Source of the DNA: Mucilaginibacter gossypiicola
GTDB lineage: Bacteria > Bacteroidota > Bacteroidia > Sphingobacteriales > Sphingobacteriaceae
Length of the DNA: 64,000 nucleotides
NCBI RefSeq assembly: GCF_900110105.1
Contig: NZ_FOCL01000004.1
Location: forward strand, 776,495 to 840,494
Direction: 5' to 3'
The stretch's first letter is position 1. Each line of letters starts with the position of its first letter. Below the pieces are notes generated by a model. It made no database searches. It was not told where the DNA came from and saw nothing but the letters and a program-made list of their open reading frames with translations. Positions 25,734 to 33,865 of the stretch are shown here, piece by piece. The position numbers were made by a program, and so were the translations under genes.

Positions 25734-28052
25734 ATGAGGAAAAAAGGGGCGTTCGGGATAGCCTTTGCATATTTGCTGATCGGCCTGCTATGGATCATGT
25801 TCAGCGACCGGCTGTTATTTTACTTTAAATCACTACTTAGTCCCGATCAATATTTGTGGCTGAGTTTGGGAAAAGGATGCCTGTTTGTGACGGTTACAGC
25901 AATTGCTCTTTATTTTTTGATAAGGTCTGAAGACCGGAAACTGAAACAAAGCGAAAAGCAGTACCGAAGCATGTATCAGTCCAATCCAAACCCAATGTGG
26001 ATTTATGAACCCGGAACACTCCGGTTTGTTTCGGTAAACGATGCTGCCATGGCTGTTTATGGCTATAGTGCCGAAGAGTTCAGGCAGCTAACAATTTTGG
26101 ACATCAGGCCGGTAGAAGACAGGGAAAGTGTTATTGCCTCGGTGGAGCGGCTGGAAAATAAGATTAATGATAGCGGCAGCTGGCGGCATATAAAAAAGGA
26201 CGGGCAGATAATTAATGTAAATATTACCTCGCACAAGATCAGGTTTAATAATAAACCCCATATAATGGTCATGGTGCGTGACATGACCGAACGGGTAGAA
26301 TTTGAGCAGGTACTTGAAAAAGTGAACCGGGAGCTTTTGGAAGAAAAGCATAAACTTAGTGAAACCCAGCTACTGTCGCGGGTAGCCGGATGGGAGTTTT
26401 ACCCTAAAGATAACAAGTTAATATGGTCGGACGAAGTTTATCGCATTGCGGGGCTTAACCGGGACGACAGCCGAGAAGCTTTTGATATTTATGTACAACA
26501 CATCTTTCCGGAAGACCGGCCGATGATGATCAATGCATTGCAGGAATTGATCATCAATGGTAAACAGCTTGATGTAACGCACCGAATTACTGCCCTTGAC
26601 GGTACAACCCGCTACATCCGTCAGTTAGCACGCGTAGAAAGCAGCCCGGGACAGGAGTTAAAAATAACCGGCTCCCTGCAGGATATCACAGAACTGAAGC
26701 AACTGGAATTGGAGCGGAACCGGTACCTGTATAGTTTTGAGCATACTTTGAATAGTATCACCGATTGCTTTTTTGAGCTCGATAGCCAAATGAACATTAT
26801 GCGGGTAAATGATACTTTTAGGGAGCTGGTTAAAACCGAAAGCAGCCACATTATAGGTACAAGTATTTTTGAGCTATTTCCTAAAAGTGAAAATAAGTTT
26901 TATCCGGTTTACCAGAAAGCACTTGAAGAAAGGGTAATTGTAAGGCATGAAGATTATTCGGTTATCCTGCAGCGCTGGTTAAGGATGGCGGCTTACCCCA
27001 CAGATGAGGGCGTTGCTGTATATTTTTCAGATATTACAGAAGACAGGCTTAAGGACGAACGTTTGAAAGAAGCAGTTGAACGTTATGAGCTGGTTGCCCA
27101 GGCAACAAGGGATGTTGTTTACGATCTTGATATTGTTGAAAATAAACTGATCTACAACACCAGTCTCACCCATCTGGTGCAAATTCCACACGAGGAGATC
27201 AGTTATGAGCTGGAATGGTGGCGTTCACTGATCCATCCGGATGATATAGAAGAAGTAGTAAGCAGCCAGGAGCGGATCAGCCGTGCCGGCCTTACAAACT
27301 GGGAATGCGAATACCGCCTTAATTGTGGCAAAGGAGAGTACAAATATGTGATGGATCAGGGATATTTTGTGTACAACAGCCAAAAGCAACCTATAAGGCT
27401 GATTGGTGCGGTGAGGGATATCGATGCCCTTAAACGCAGTACACAGGAAAATAAGCGGCTGGCGGGTATTATCAAGCAGGTAGATAATATGGTGCTTATT
27501 ACTGATGATTTGCGCAGGGTGCAATGGGTAAACAATGCGTTTGCGGAGCAAACCGGTTACTTGTTAGATGAAGTAAGAAATAAAACCCCTGCCGATTTTT
27601 TAGGCGGGCCAAATCACCCGGGATTCGAAACAATTATACGGAGACAGGAGGCCAGGGAGGCGTTTGGCATAGATACGGTCATTTATACCAAAAAAGGAAC
27701 ACCGGTTTGGGTTTCGGCCCAGCTAACCCCGGCATATAATGAAGATAATGCCTTTCAGGGCTACATTATTGTTTGCCAGGACATCACCTACCGAAAGGAA
27801 AAGGAAGAGGAGATCAACAGGCAAAACCGGTTGCTGCGCGAAGTAGCCTGGATGAGCTCGCACGAGATCAGGCGCCCGGTGGCAACCATGCTTGGATTGG
27901 TAAACTTGCTGGATATGACCGAAGACGAGAACGAACAACGGGAAATCTTTTCAAAACTCCGCGAATGCGCCCGGGAGATGGACAGTATGGTACACGAGAT
28001 CAATCATCGTATCGAAACCGAAAAAGCTTTACAAATTGAGCGCGATTTGTAA
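25734..28052 (+). CDS. Multi-PAS sensor protein ending in a phosphoacceptor helix without ATPase domain
   Basis: Membrane protein of 772 residues. Two N-terminal TM helices (AFGIAFAYLLIGLLWIMF and GCLFVTVTAIALYFLI) precede about five PAS/PAC units: NPNPMWIYEPGTLRFVSVND, a second with WEFYPKDNKLIWSDEVYRIA, a third with ITDCFFELDSQMNIMRVNDT, a fourth with DVVYDLDIVENKLIYNTSLT and a fifth with QWVNNAFAEQTGYLLDEVRN. The C-terminus (about residues 700-765) is a HisKA-like segment, WMSSHEIRRPVATMLGLVNL, and the protein stops soon after, before any N, G1 or G2 box. So it can probably be phosphorylated or dimerise but cannot bind ATP itself. The ATG at 25734 is preferred over an in-frame TTG at 25722. 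A hairpin terminator follows. Confidence 0.88.
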   Translation: MRKKGAFGIAFAYLLIGLLWIMFSDRLLFYFKSLLSPDQYLWLSLGKGCLFVTVTAIALYFLIRSEDRKLKQSEKQYRSMYQSNPNPMWIYEPGTLRFVSVNDAAMAVYGYSAEEFRQLTILDIRPVEDRESVIASVERLENKINDSGSWRHIKKDGQIINVNITSHKIRFNNKPHIMVMVRDMTERVEFEQVLEKVNRELLEEKHKLSETQLLSRVAGWEFYPKDNKLIWSDEVYRIAGLNRDDSREAFDIYVQHIFPEDRPMMINALQELIINGKQLDVTHRITALDGTTRYIRQLARVESSPGQELKITGSLQDITELKQLELERNRYLYSFEHTLNSITDCFFELDSQMNIMRVNDTFRELVKTESSHIIGTSIFELFPKSENKFYPVYQKALEERVIVRHEDYSVILQRWLRMAAYPTDEGVAVYFSDITEDRLKDERLKEAVERYELVAQATRDVVYDLDIVENKLIYNTSLTHLVQIPHEEISYELEWWRSLIHPDDIEEVVSSQERISRAGLTNWECEYRLNCGKGEYKYVMDQGYFVYNSQKQPIRLIGAVRDIDALKRSTQENKRLAGIIKQVDNMVLITDDLRRVQWVNNAFAEQTGYLLDEVRNKTPADFLGGPNHPGFETIIRRQEAREAFGIDTVIYTKKGTPVWVSAQLTPAYNEDNAFQGYIIVCQDITYRKEKEEEINRQNRLLREVAWMSSHEIRRPVATMLGLVNLLDMTEDENEQREIFSKLRECAREMDSMVHEINHRIETEKALQIERDL

Positions 28053-28585
28053 AGCCGCAAAGCATAATGGAATAAACCGTTGCCAATTTGAATATTGACA
28101 ACGGTTTTTCGGTTATTACCCAAGTTGTTTATCGTTCTGTTATTCGCTTTTCGGGGCTCGTTACTGAATTGAAAAGATATGGATCCATAGTTGATTTTAT
28201 AAGGGGGGAAAAGAATGTTTTTTATGCTATACGGTTCTCTTGTAAGTGTATTTAATTAATTAAATCTAATATTATTGAAGTGATAGTTTAGTTGTGTTTA
28301 TAAGCATTAAATATTTTTCAAACGGTTGATTTTCTGAAAATAATTAAACCAATTGATCTGCCTGATCGTAAAAAAGTTGAAGTATTATTGGAGATATTAT
28401 TTAATGAGTTTAGTTTTTGCTATACATGAGATGGCATCTTTTTTACTTTTTACCGCCGGTTGCTATTAAACCTGGTACATATGATTAGTTACTTACTTCG
28501 GGATGTTGACAGTTTTAAAGCAGAGCAGGTGTAAAGCTTTTGCGGATACAAGATCTCATGAAAAAAACAAGGAAATACTTCAAAA
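28053..28585. other. Long A+T-rich spacer without recognisable gene
   Basis: Apart from the hairpin terminator at 28075-28109 and a 14-bp palindrome TTTAATTAATTAAA (28251-28264), I see nothing supportable in this 533-base stretch. It must hold the promoter of the following TPR kinase, but no exact TAnnTTTG box is placed convincingly. Confidence 0.5.
28075..28109 (+). terminator. Rho-independent terminator after the multi-PAS gene
   Basis: Stem AACCGTTG (28075-28082) pairs with CAACGGTT (28099-28106), extended inside by CAAT/ATTG, and is followed by TTTC. It begins 22 bases after the stop codon. Confidence 0.8.
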
Positions 28586-30574
28586 ATGGTGGGCTGTGTA
28601 ATCCTTCTTAAATCTCGTTTATATACGAAACATATAATTATATATGGCATCCTGGGTTGCCTTATAAGTATAATGTCCGGCACGTTTTCATGCCAGGCGC
28701 AGCCTAATCGGATAAATACGCAGCTTGAAAAACTTGATAAAGCGAAGCACGATACAGATAAAGTAAAAATCTACTACACTATTTCCAGGTTGTATTGGAA
28801 CAAAAATGCCGATAGTGCGCTGCTAATGGCGCAAAAATCACTTGAGCTTGCAAAAAAGATTCATTATGAAAAAGGGGTTGCACTGGGATACCTTGCAGAA
28901 GGTGTTGCCCTTGGATACAAAGGCAACTGGCCCGGAGCCCTTGACAGTCATCTGCAATGCCTGCGCATAAGTGAAAAACTGGGCATGGAGGGATTATCAG
29001 GAAACGAATATAATAATATAGCCGGTCTGTATACTTCAATGGAAGACTATTCAAAAGCACTTTATTATAATCAGCAGGCTTATAAGATAGCCCTGAAGCA
29101 AAAGGACCCTGCGCATGAAGGAACGTTTAGCCCGTTGGTAAATATTGGTGAAATATTTAAGAAAAAGAGACTGCCGGATTCGGCCATCGCTTATAACATA
29201 AAAGCATTAGCAATAGCGAAAAGGGTAAGGAATCCTGTTTATACTGCCGCTGCAATGTATAACATTGCCGAAAATTATATTACTAAGAAAGAATACCGGC
29301 TTGCCGAGGGATATTTAAATAAGGCGCTTGATATTGCTCAAAAAGCAGGCGACGACGAAGACGTTGCTTACTGCCATACGGGGTTGGCACTCACATCTTA
29401 TTATACCGGCAAATACAATTCCAGTATGTTGTATGCACAAAAAGGCCTTGAAGAAAGCACCAAATCGGGCATTGCCGAACTTATTCAAACTGCTTATAAT
29501 GTGTTGTATTTAACCCATCAAAAAATGGGTAATTATGAACAGGCACTGCTGTACCGGAACCTTGAAGTGGCTTTGAATGACAGCATGAAAACAGAGCAGA
29601 GACTGAAAACGATCCGAAACATGCAATCTGTTTATGAACTGGAAAAAAAGGAGCAGCAAATTGACCTGTTAAATAAGGACAAAATTATAGGGCAGAAGGA
29701 ACTGGAGAAAGTGAGCCTGAAGCGGGATATTTTAACTGCCGGCACCATACTTTTATTGTTAATTGCTTTTGTATTGCTCAGAAATTATATACAAAAAAGG
29801 AAACTCAGCGAAGAGCTGGCTTTGAAAAATGATAACATATCAGAGCAAAATCTTCATCTGGAAGAGCTTGTACATGTAAAGGACCGCCTGTTTTCGATTA
29901 TCGGGCACGATTTGAGAGGGCCGATCCATACTATCAGCAATATGATGGAGATCATAAAAGAAAAAAGCCTGTCGGAAGAGGAAAACGATTATTGGATTGA
30001 AAAGATAGATGAAACCCTGGTAGTGACTTCCAGTTTAGTAGAAAACCTGCTGTATTGGGCAAAAAGCCAGTTAGACGGGATACAGCCTAACCCCGCCAGT
30101 TTTGATTTGCGAAAACTGATTGACCAAAATGTTATGTTGCTGAAACAACGAGCCGCCGAAAAGAAGGTGGTGATAACAAGTGCAGAGATAACCGGGCCAA
30201 TGATAGTATATAGCGACGAAACCATGATTGATATTGTGATCCGGAACTTAATGGAAAACGCAGTGAAGTTTTCCAGAGCAGGTGATCATGTTACCGTGAC
30301 GGTTGAAAAGAGCGGAGATTTCGCCATATTGAAAATACAGGATAACGGGAAGGGGATCCCTGAAGAGGCACAATCAAAAATATTTAACAAATACACTTCA
30401 TATACCACCTTTGGTACGGCCAGTGAAAAGGGGAGCGGGCTTGGCCTGTTACTATGCAAAGAGCTTGTGGAAAGAAACAATGGCACGATATGGTTTGAAA
30501 GTACTGCGGGCATTGGAAGCTCGTTCTACTTTACTGTACCATCAGTAAAAAATGAAGAATTGGTTGCTATTTAA
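28586..30574 (+). CDS. TPR-containing sensor histidine kinase (HisKA type)
   Basis: Sensor kinase of 662 residues. The N-terminal hydrophobic segment (HIIIYGILGCLISIMSGTFS) ends in a possible lipobox-like GTFSC; then come about six TPR units in the periplasm (for example MEDYSKALYYNQQAYKIALK, EYRLAEGYLNKALDIAQKAG), a coiled coil, one TM helix (ILTAGTILLLLIAFVLL, about 380-396), a HisKA domain with phosphoacceptor His in FSIIGHDLRGPIHTISNMM, and a complete HATPase domain (NLMENAVKFSRA, DNGKGIPEE, GSGLGLLLCKELVERNNGTI). The layout of TPR sensor plus kinase is frequent in Bacteroidota. No response regulator is adjacent; the gene ends a run of four signalling genes. Confidence 0.9.
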   Translation: MVGCVILLKSRLYTKHIIIYGILGCLISIMSGTFSCQAQPNRINTQLEKLDKAKHDTDKVKIYYTISRLYWNKNADSALLMAQKSLELAKKIHYEKGVALGYLAEGVALGYKGNWPGALDSHLQCLRISEKLGMEGLSGNEYNNIAGLYTSMEDYSKALYYNQQAYKIALKQKDPAHEGTFSPLVNIGEIFKKKRLPDSAIAYNIKALAIAKRVRNPVYTAAAMYNIAENYITKKEYRLAEGYLNKALDIAQKAGDDEDVAYCHTGLALTSYYTGKYNSSMLYAQKGLEESTKSGIAELIQTAYNVLYLTHQKMGNYEQALLYRNLEVALNDSMKTEQRLKTIRNMQSVYELEKKEQQIDLLNKDKIIGQKELEKVSLKRDILTAGTILLLLIAFVLLRNYIQKRKLSEELALKNDNISEQNLHLEELVHVKDRLFSIIGHDLRGPIHTISNMMEIIKEKSLSEEENDYWIEKIDETLVVTSSLVENLLYWAKSQLDGIQPNPASFDLRKLIDQNVMLLKQRAAEKKVVITSAEITGPMIVYSDETMIDIVIRNLMENAVKFSRAGDHVTVTVEKSGDFAILKIQDNGKGIPEEAQSKIFNKYTSYTTFGTASEKGSGLGLLLCKELVERNNGTIWFESTAGIGSSFYFTVPSVKNEELVAI

Positions 30575-30713
30575 AGCTGTTAGATGTCTTAATTGAGAAA
30601 ACAGCGTGGGGAATCCGTAAATCCGGAGATTTAATTTAACACAGGTTCTCAATGTATTATGTTTCATATTATATTTATGCCAACCATTTATGTAAATATT
30701 TGTTAAGCCAATC

Positions 30714-31097
30714 ATGCAACAAGAAACTACTAAAACCCGGTACAATGATACCGAACTAAATGAATTCAGAATATTGATCAAAGAAAAGATTGGCATAGCC
30801 CGCGAAGAACTACAGGAACTTGTTGGATCGCTGAGCGCCTCAAACTCTAACGGAGATGACGCTGCAATAGCCGGTAAGACATTGGAAGATGGATCTGCCA
30901 CCTTTGAAAAGGAACAAACTAATCAATTGGCAGCCCGCCAGAAAAAGTTTATCGAGCAACTTGAAGCCGCGCTAACACGCATTGAAAACAGAACTTATGG
31001 TATTTGCCGGTCTACAGGCAAACTGATTCCAAAAGAACGCCTGTTTGCGGTTCCGCATACCACACAAAGCATGGAAGCGAAACTTAAGCAGGCATGA
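30714..31097 (+). CDS. TraR/DksA-family protein lacking zinc-finger cysteines
   Basis: Small protein of 127 residues with a coiled-coil N-terminal two thirds and a C-terminal globule that aligns with the DksA/TraR finger: IENRTYGICRSTGKLIPKER followed by LFAVPHTTQSMEAK. In canonical DksA four cysteines bind zinc (CxxC...CxxC); here only one Cys remains, so zinc binding is unlikely. Such finger-less forms are common in Bacteroidota and are annotated as TraR/DksA regulators. DksA-type proteins act in the RNA polymerase secondary channel; whether this one does is not known. The AATATTTG at 30695-30702 is one base from the -7 consensus. The next gene overlaps its stop by four bases (ATGA). Confidence 0.8.
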   Translation: MQQETTKTRYNDTELNEFRILIKEKIGIAREELQELVGSLSASNSNGDDAAIAGKTLEDGSATFEKEQTNQLAARQKKFIEQLEAALTRIENRTYGICRSTGKLIPKERLFAVPHTTQSMEAKLKQA

Positions 31098-31321
31098 GTT
31101 CGGCATTTGTGAAAGAAGGGGAGGCCAGGCACCTTAAAGATGTTGCGCCGAACATCGGCGCACTCCTTTTCTTTCTGCGTGTGGAAAATAATGGTACTGT
31201 TATCCGCGATGAAAAAATCTATTTCAGTCAAAAGCATGGCTGCGACGTTTATGAAATGAGCGACGGCCTTGCTTACGCGCTGGATGACGAGAATCACTGG
31301 TTTATCGTTCTTGACATATAA
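31094..31321 (+). CDS. Hypothetical protein, 75 aa, coupled to the DksA-like gene
   Basis: Not recognised. Its ATG overlaps the stop of the DksA-like gene in an ATGA junction, which supports real translation by coupling. The protein is soluble and acidic with mixed alpha/beta character (GALLFFLRVENNGTVIRDEK) and has no signal peptide, metal motif or membrane segment. The overlap suggests a joint role with its upstream partner, but no function can be named. Confidence 0.6.
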   Translation: MSSAFVKEGEARHLKDVAPNIGALLFFLRVENNGTVIRDEKIYFSQKHGCDVYEMSDGLAYALDDENHWFIVLDI

Positions 31322-31353
31322 AAAGTCAAGCCGGTTTTTAAAACCTGTATACC

Positions 31354-32124
31354 TTACTCAAATAGCTCCTGCTCTTCGGTATAATAAGTCTTTCTTGAGG
31401 CATCATTAACAATAATTGCTGCACCTGTTGGGCTTTGCTTTTTCTTTGAATTGTGGATGTTCATGAAATCTCTTACTTCGCCATTAATAATATCGGGGTT
31501 TGATTTCAGGATGCTTTGTTCTGCATCTTCCAGTACGCCTTTTATTGCTTTAACCAGGTCTTTCAATTTGGCCTCCGGTATTTTATTGCTTACAGAAAAA
31601 GGCGAAATACGGGCATGCCACAAGATCTCATCGGCGTAAGCATTACCAATACCTCTTATGATCTTTTGATCAAGTAAAACTGTTTTGATGTTGGTTTTTG
31701 TTTTTGCGAGCCGTTTTTTAAAATATTCAGCATCAACATCAAGTGCATCGGGCACGTCCTTTTTGTCGGGATTAAGGGTAGGAGTGGCTATTCCCTGAAA
31801 ATCGGTAAGTACCAACCCTCTGCCATCTTCAAAGTGCAGTTCAATAATGCTGTATTTGTTTTCGTTTTTTGTATCGAACAAAAATAATTTGCCATGCAGC
31901 ATCAGGTGTAGGCCAAGCACATCTCCTTTGCTAAACTTAATGTGCAGTTCTTTACCTTCACGATAAACTTTTTCAAGCTTTTGTCCGCTTAAAATCTCAT
32001 CGAGTTCGGCTGTTGTAACGTTTAGTTTTTTTGCGTTTGGGACTTCTACTTTTTTTATGGTTTTGCCGGCGAGCATTTTTTGCAGGTTGTGGCTAAAAGC
32101 TTGCAGATCGGGTAGTTCGGGCAT
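31354..32124 (-). CDS. Fpg/Nei family DNA glycosylase, zincless finger type
   Basis: Base-excision repair enzyme of 256 residues. The N-terminus MPELPDLQAF gives the catalytic Pro2-Glu3 of the Fpg/Nei family after Met removal. Helix-two-turn-helix DNA binding is seen in KTVLLDQKIIRGIGNAYADE. The C-terminal zinc finger is replaced: the region from about residue 222 (NSKKKQSPTGAAIIVNDASRKTYYTEEQELFE when read in two parts) has no cysteines but keeps the Arg and the final Gln of the finger, as in zincless NEIL1-like enzymes. The lesion preference (8-oxoguanine or oxidised pyrimidines) cannot be told. The next gene upstream on the same strand is an AlkZ-like protein, 45 bases away, so the two may form a small repair operon. 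Confidence 0.85.
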   Translation of the reverse strand: MPELPDLQAFSHNLQKMLAGKTIKKVEVPNAKKLNVTTAELDEILSGQKLEKVYREGKELHIKFSKGDVLGLHLMLHGKLFLFDTKNENKYSIIELHFEDGRGLVLTDFQGIATPTLNPDKKDVPDALDVDAEYFKKRLAKTKTNIKTVLLDQKIIRGIGNAYADEILWHARISPFSVSNKIPEAKLKDLVKAIKGVLEDAEQSILKSNPDIINGEVRDFMNIHNSKKKQSPTGAAIIVNDASRKTYYTEEQELFE

Positions 32125-32169
32125 GATGTATTGTTTTTATGAGTAACTAAATGATGTGTTTAATGTTTG

Positions 32170-33225
32170 TTAAGCTAAATCGTTAAATTTCTTAAAATGC
32201 TGCAGTGCCGTTTCAATGGACTGGGTTTGTGTTTTGTTAAGTTTGGCAAACGGTTTAAGTTCGATATCAATACTTTTTTTGCCTATGTTTCGGCCCCAGT
32301 TGCCAACTACCTGGTTGTTCACCATAATAGTAGGGAAAAAGGTAATAGCACCCATCTTATCACGAAACCCGGCGGGCACCATTGCATCCCTGTTTTTGTA
32401 GGCAATAATTAACTCATCATAAACCGGCAAAAGGTAAGCCCCGGATTTTTTTGCTTTGCCTAAATCGATATCGGCCCCCATCCAATACACAACTCCGCTA
32501 ACGGTGATATTTGTTAAAGAATCTTTGTTTATTTCAATCCCGGTTTTGGCATCAGCAACGGTAAGACCACTCCAATGTACAAAATCATTAACTGTAGCAG
32601 GGCCGTGACTTGTAAAATAACGTAAAACCAGCGTGGCAACAGCCTCTTCGCGATCTATGGTTGGTGTTGCTGGCGCTCTTTCGTCAAGTAATGCGTAAGT
32701 GAACTGTTTGCCCTGTCTTGCTCCGCTGCAAATTAACTGTTCCAGTTCGGCTTTCATCAATAATATGGTAAGCCTCAGATCGTCGGTAGCTATGTTTGCA
32801 TTGTTCAGGGCCGTAACAATTTCGGTACGGGTTAGTTGTTTGCCGCCGCGCATAGCTTCTGTAAATACATTAAAGCTTTTATTGAAAATGGCATCAGTAA
32901 CTTCCTGCTTTTTATACATAGCGGCATTGCCGGCATTGATCCTGGGTGCTGTAAGGCTAAGCATCCAGCGGATATCCTGTGGTAAAACAAAATGCCAGGT
33001 TGGCCTTAGTACGTGGGTGCGTAATATAGTTCCGTTTGTCATAGCCTTTTCTACCATTTTATCCGCAGGCGATAACATCCGCAAACCAATTGCCCATTTT
33101 GCATGGGTGTATTCCTGCGCCTGCATGGCGCACATATATCCAATCACTTCTTCAGGTTTTTTAAATTTGCTGTGATTAAGATGCTGGTTATATACCCGCA
33201 GGCTGGCAATATCAGGCTCGGTCAT
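32170..33225 (-). CDS. Winged-helix DNA-binding protein, AlkZ/YcaQ-related (HTH_42)
   Basis: Protein of 351 residues in the winged-helix family to which the interstrand-crosslink and alkyl-DNA glycosylases AlkZ and YcaQ belong. The signature MCAMQAQEYTHAKWAIGLRM near residues 38-57 contains QAQ, matching the catalytic Q-x-Q motif described for AlkZ. Further landmarks are LRPTWHFVLPQDIRWMLSLT, DFVHWSGLTVADAKTGIE and LLPVYDELIIAYKNR. The ATG at 33225 (MTEPDIASLRV) is preferred; the longer frame would start with a TTG at 33252. It precedes the Fpg-like gene on the same strand. A glycosylase role is inferred; several members of the family are uncharacterised. Confidence 0.75.
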   Translation of the reverse strand: MTEPDIASLRVYNQHLNHSKFKKPEEVIGYMCAMQAQEYTHAKWAIGLRMLSPADKMVEKAMTNGTILRTHVLRPTWHFVLPQDIRWMLSLTAPRINAGNAAMYKKQEVTDAIFNKSFNVFTEAMRGGKQLTRTEIVTALNNANIATDDLRLTILLMKAELEQLICSGARQGKQFTYALLDERAPATPTIDREEAVATLVLRYFTSHGPATVNDFVHWSGLTVADAKTGIEINKDSLTNITVSGVVYWMGADIDLGKAKKSGAYLLPVYDELIIAYKNRDAMVPAGFRDKMGAITFFPTIMVNNQVVGNWGRNIGKKSIDIELKPFAKLNKTQTQSIETALQHFKKFNDLA

Positions 33226-33332
33226 TTTTTTAGAAGCTTTAATACTATTCAAAATAAATATATGGTTATGACAACAGTTTGTCAGCAGGAGAAATAAAAA
33301 GTTTCTTTGTAATTTGTGCTTTTATTCCATAA

Positions 33333-33653
33333 ATGAAAAAGCTGTTTATTTTGTGTTGCGTGACAACTACTATACTTGTTTTATTTATTCCACGGGTCAC
33401 GAAATATAATAAATTTCATAATGCTGAAATTGATGGTAAGCTGGATACGGTTTATCGTAAAATGGGGTATGTTGTAGTAAGTGTAAACGGTGAAGAGTAT
33501 CATTTTATCCCGCGTAATTCGCATACAAAAATCAACTTTGACGATGTTGCCAAAATTGGAGATGCGATATCAAAAAAAGCGGGCTGTGATGATTTTAATT
33601 TAATCCATGAAGGAGACGAGGATTTTTCATATACGGTTAGCAGGTACTGGTAA
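33333..33653 (+). CDS. Hypothetical protein with N-terminal membrane segment
   Basis: Not recognised. The 106 residues start with KKLFILCCVTTTILVLFIP, a membrane anchor or uncleaved signal, followed by a small soluble domain with strands (YVVVSVNGEEYHFIP) and an acidic C-terminal part ending VSRYW. It is divergent from the AlkZ-like gene. The tiny gene at 33672 follows after 18 bases. No conserved catalytic motif is seen. Confidence 0.55.
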   Translation: MKKLFILCCVTTTILVLFIPRVTKYNKFHNAEIDGKLDTVYRKMGYVVVSVNGEEYHFIPRNSHTKINFDDVAKIGDAISKKAGCDDFNLIHEGDEDFSYTVSRYW

Positions 33654-33671
33654 GTTAAGCCGCATGTTCTG

Positions 33672-33818
33672 ATGTTAAGAAGGGTGAATTTTGATTTTTT
33701 CTTTTGGGGATTGGTCCTCGGTATTATTATTGGATTGCTACTGCATAATATCGAAGTAGGGTTAGCAATAGGTTTAATATTAGGATTTTTATTAGGCTTA
33801 AGAAAGAAAAGAGGATGA
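33672..33818 (+). CDS. 48-aa glycine-zipper-like membrane microprotein
   Basis: A short frame from ATG 33672 to TGA 33818 encodes two hydrophobic stretches with regular Gly spacing, GLVLGIIIGLLLHN and GLAIGLILGFLLGL, and a basic tail LRKKRG. The N-terminus is RRVNFDFFFW. Such two-pass Gly-zipper microproteins occur in Bacteroidota, but I cannot name a family. It lies 18 bases after the previous gene and ends just before a hairpin, so it is placed like a real last gene of a short transcript. Function unknown. Confidence 0.5.
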   Translation: MLRRVNFDFFFWGLVLGIIIGLLLHNIEVGLAIGLILGFLLGLRKKRG

Positions 33819-33822
33819 TAAC

Positions 33823-33857
33823 AAGCCTTACGAAATTTTAAAAACTTCGTAAGGCTT
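33823..33857. terminator. Hairpin between convergent genes
   Basis: A 12-bp perfect stem, AAGCCTTACGAA (33823-33834) and TTCGTAAGGCTT (33846-33857), lies five bases after the microprotein gene and nine bases before the 3' end of the convergent gene on the minus strand. There is no strong T tract on either side, so it may act as a bidirectional terminator or only as an mRNA 3' stabiliser. Confidence 0.6.
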
Positions 33858-33865
33858 AACAAGGA

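Noticed and set aside
25734..28052. Frameshifted full histidine kinase
   Set aside because: A terminator follows 22 bases after the stop, and the downstream DNA shows no N, G1 or G2 box in any frame that I could see.
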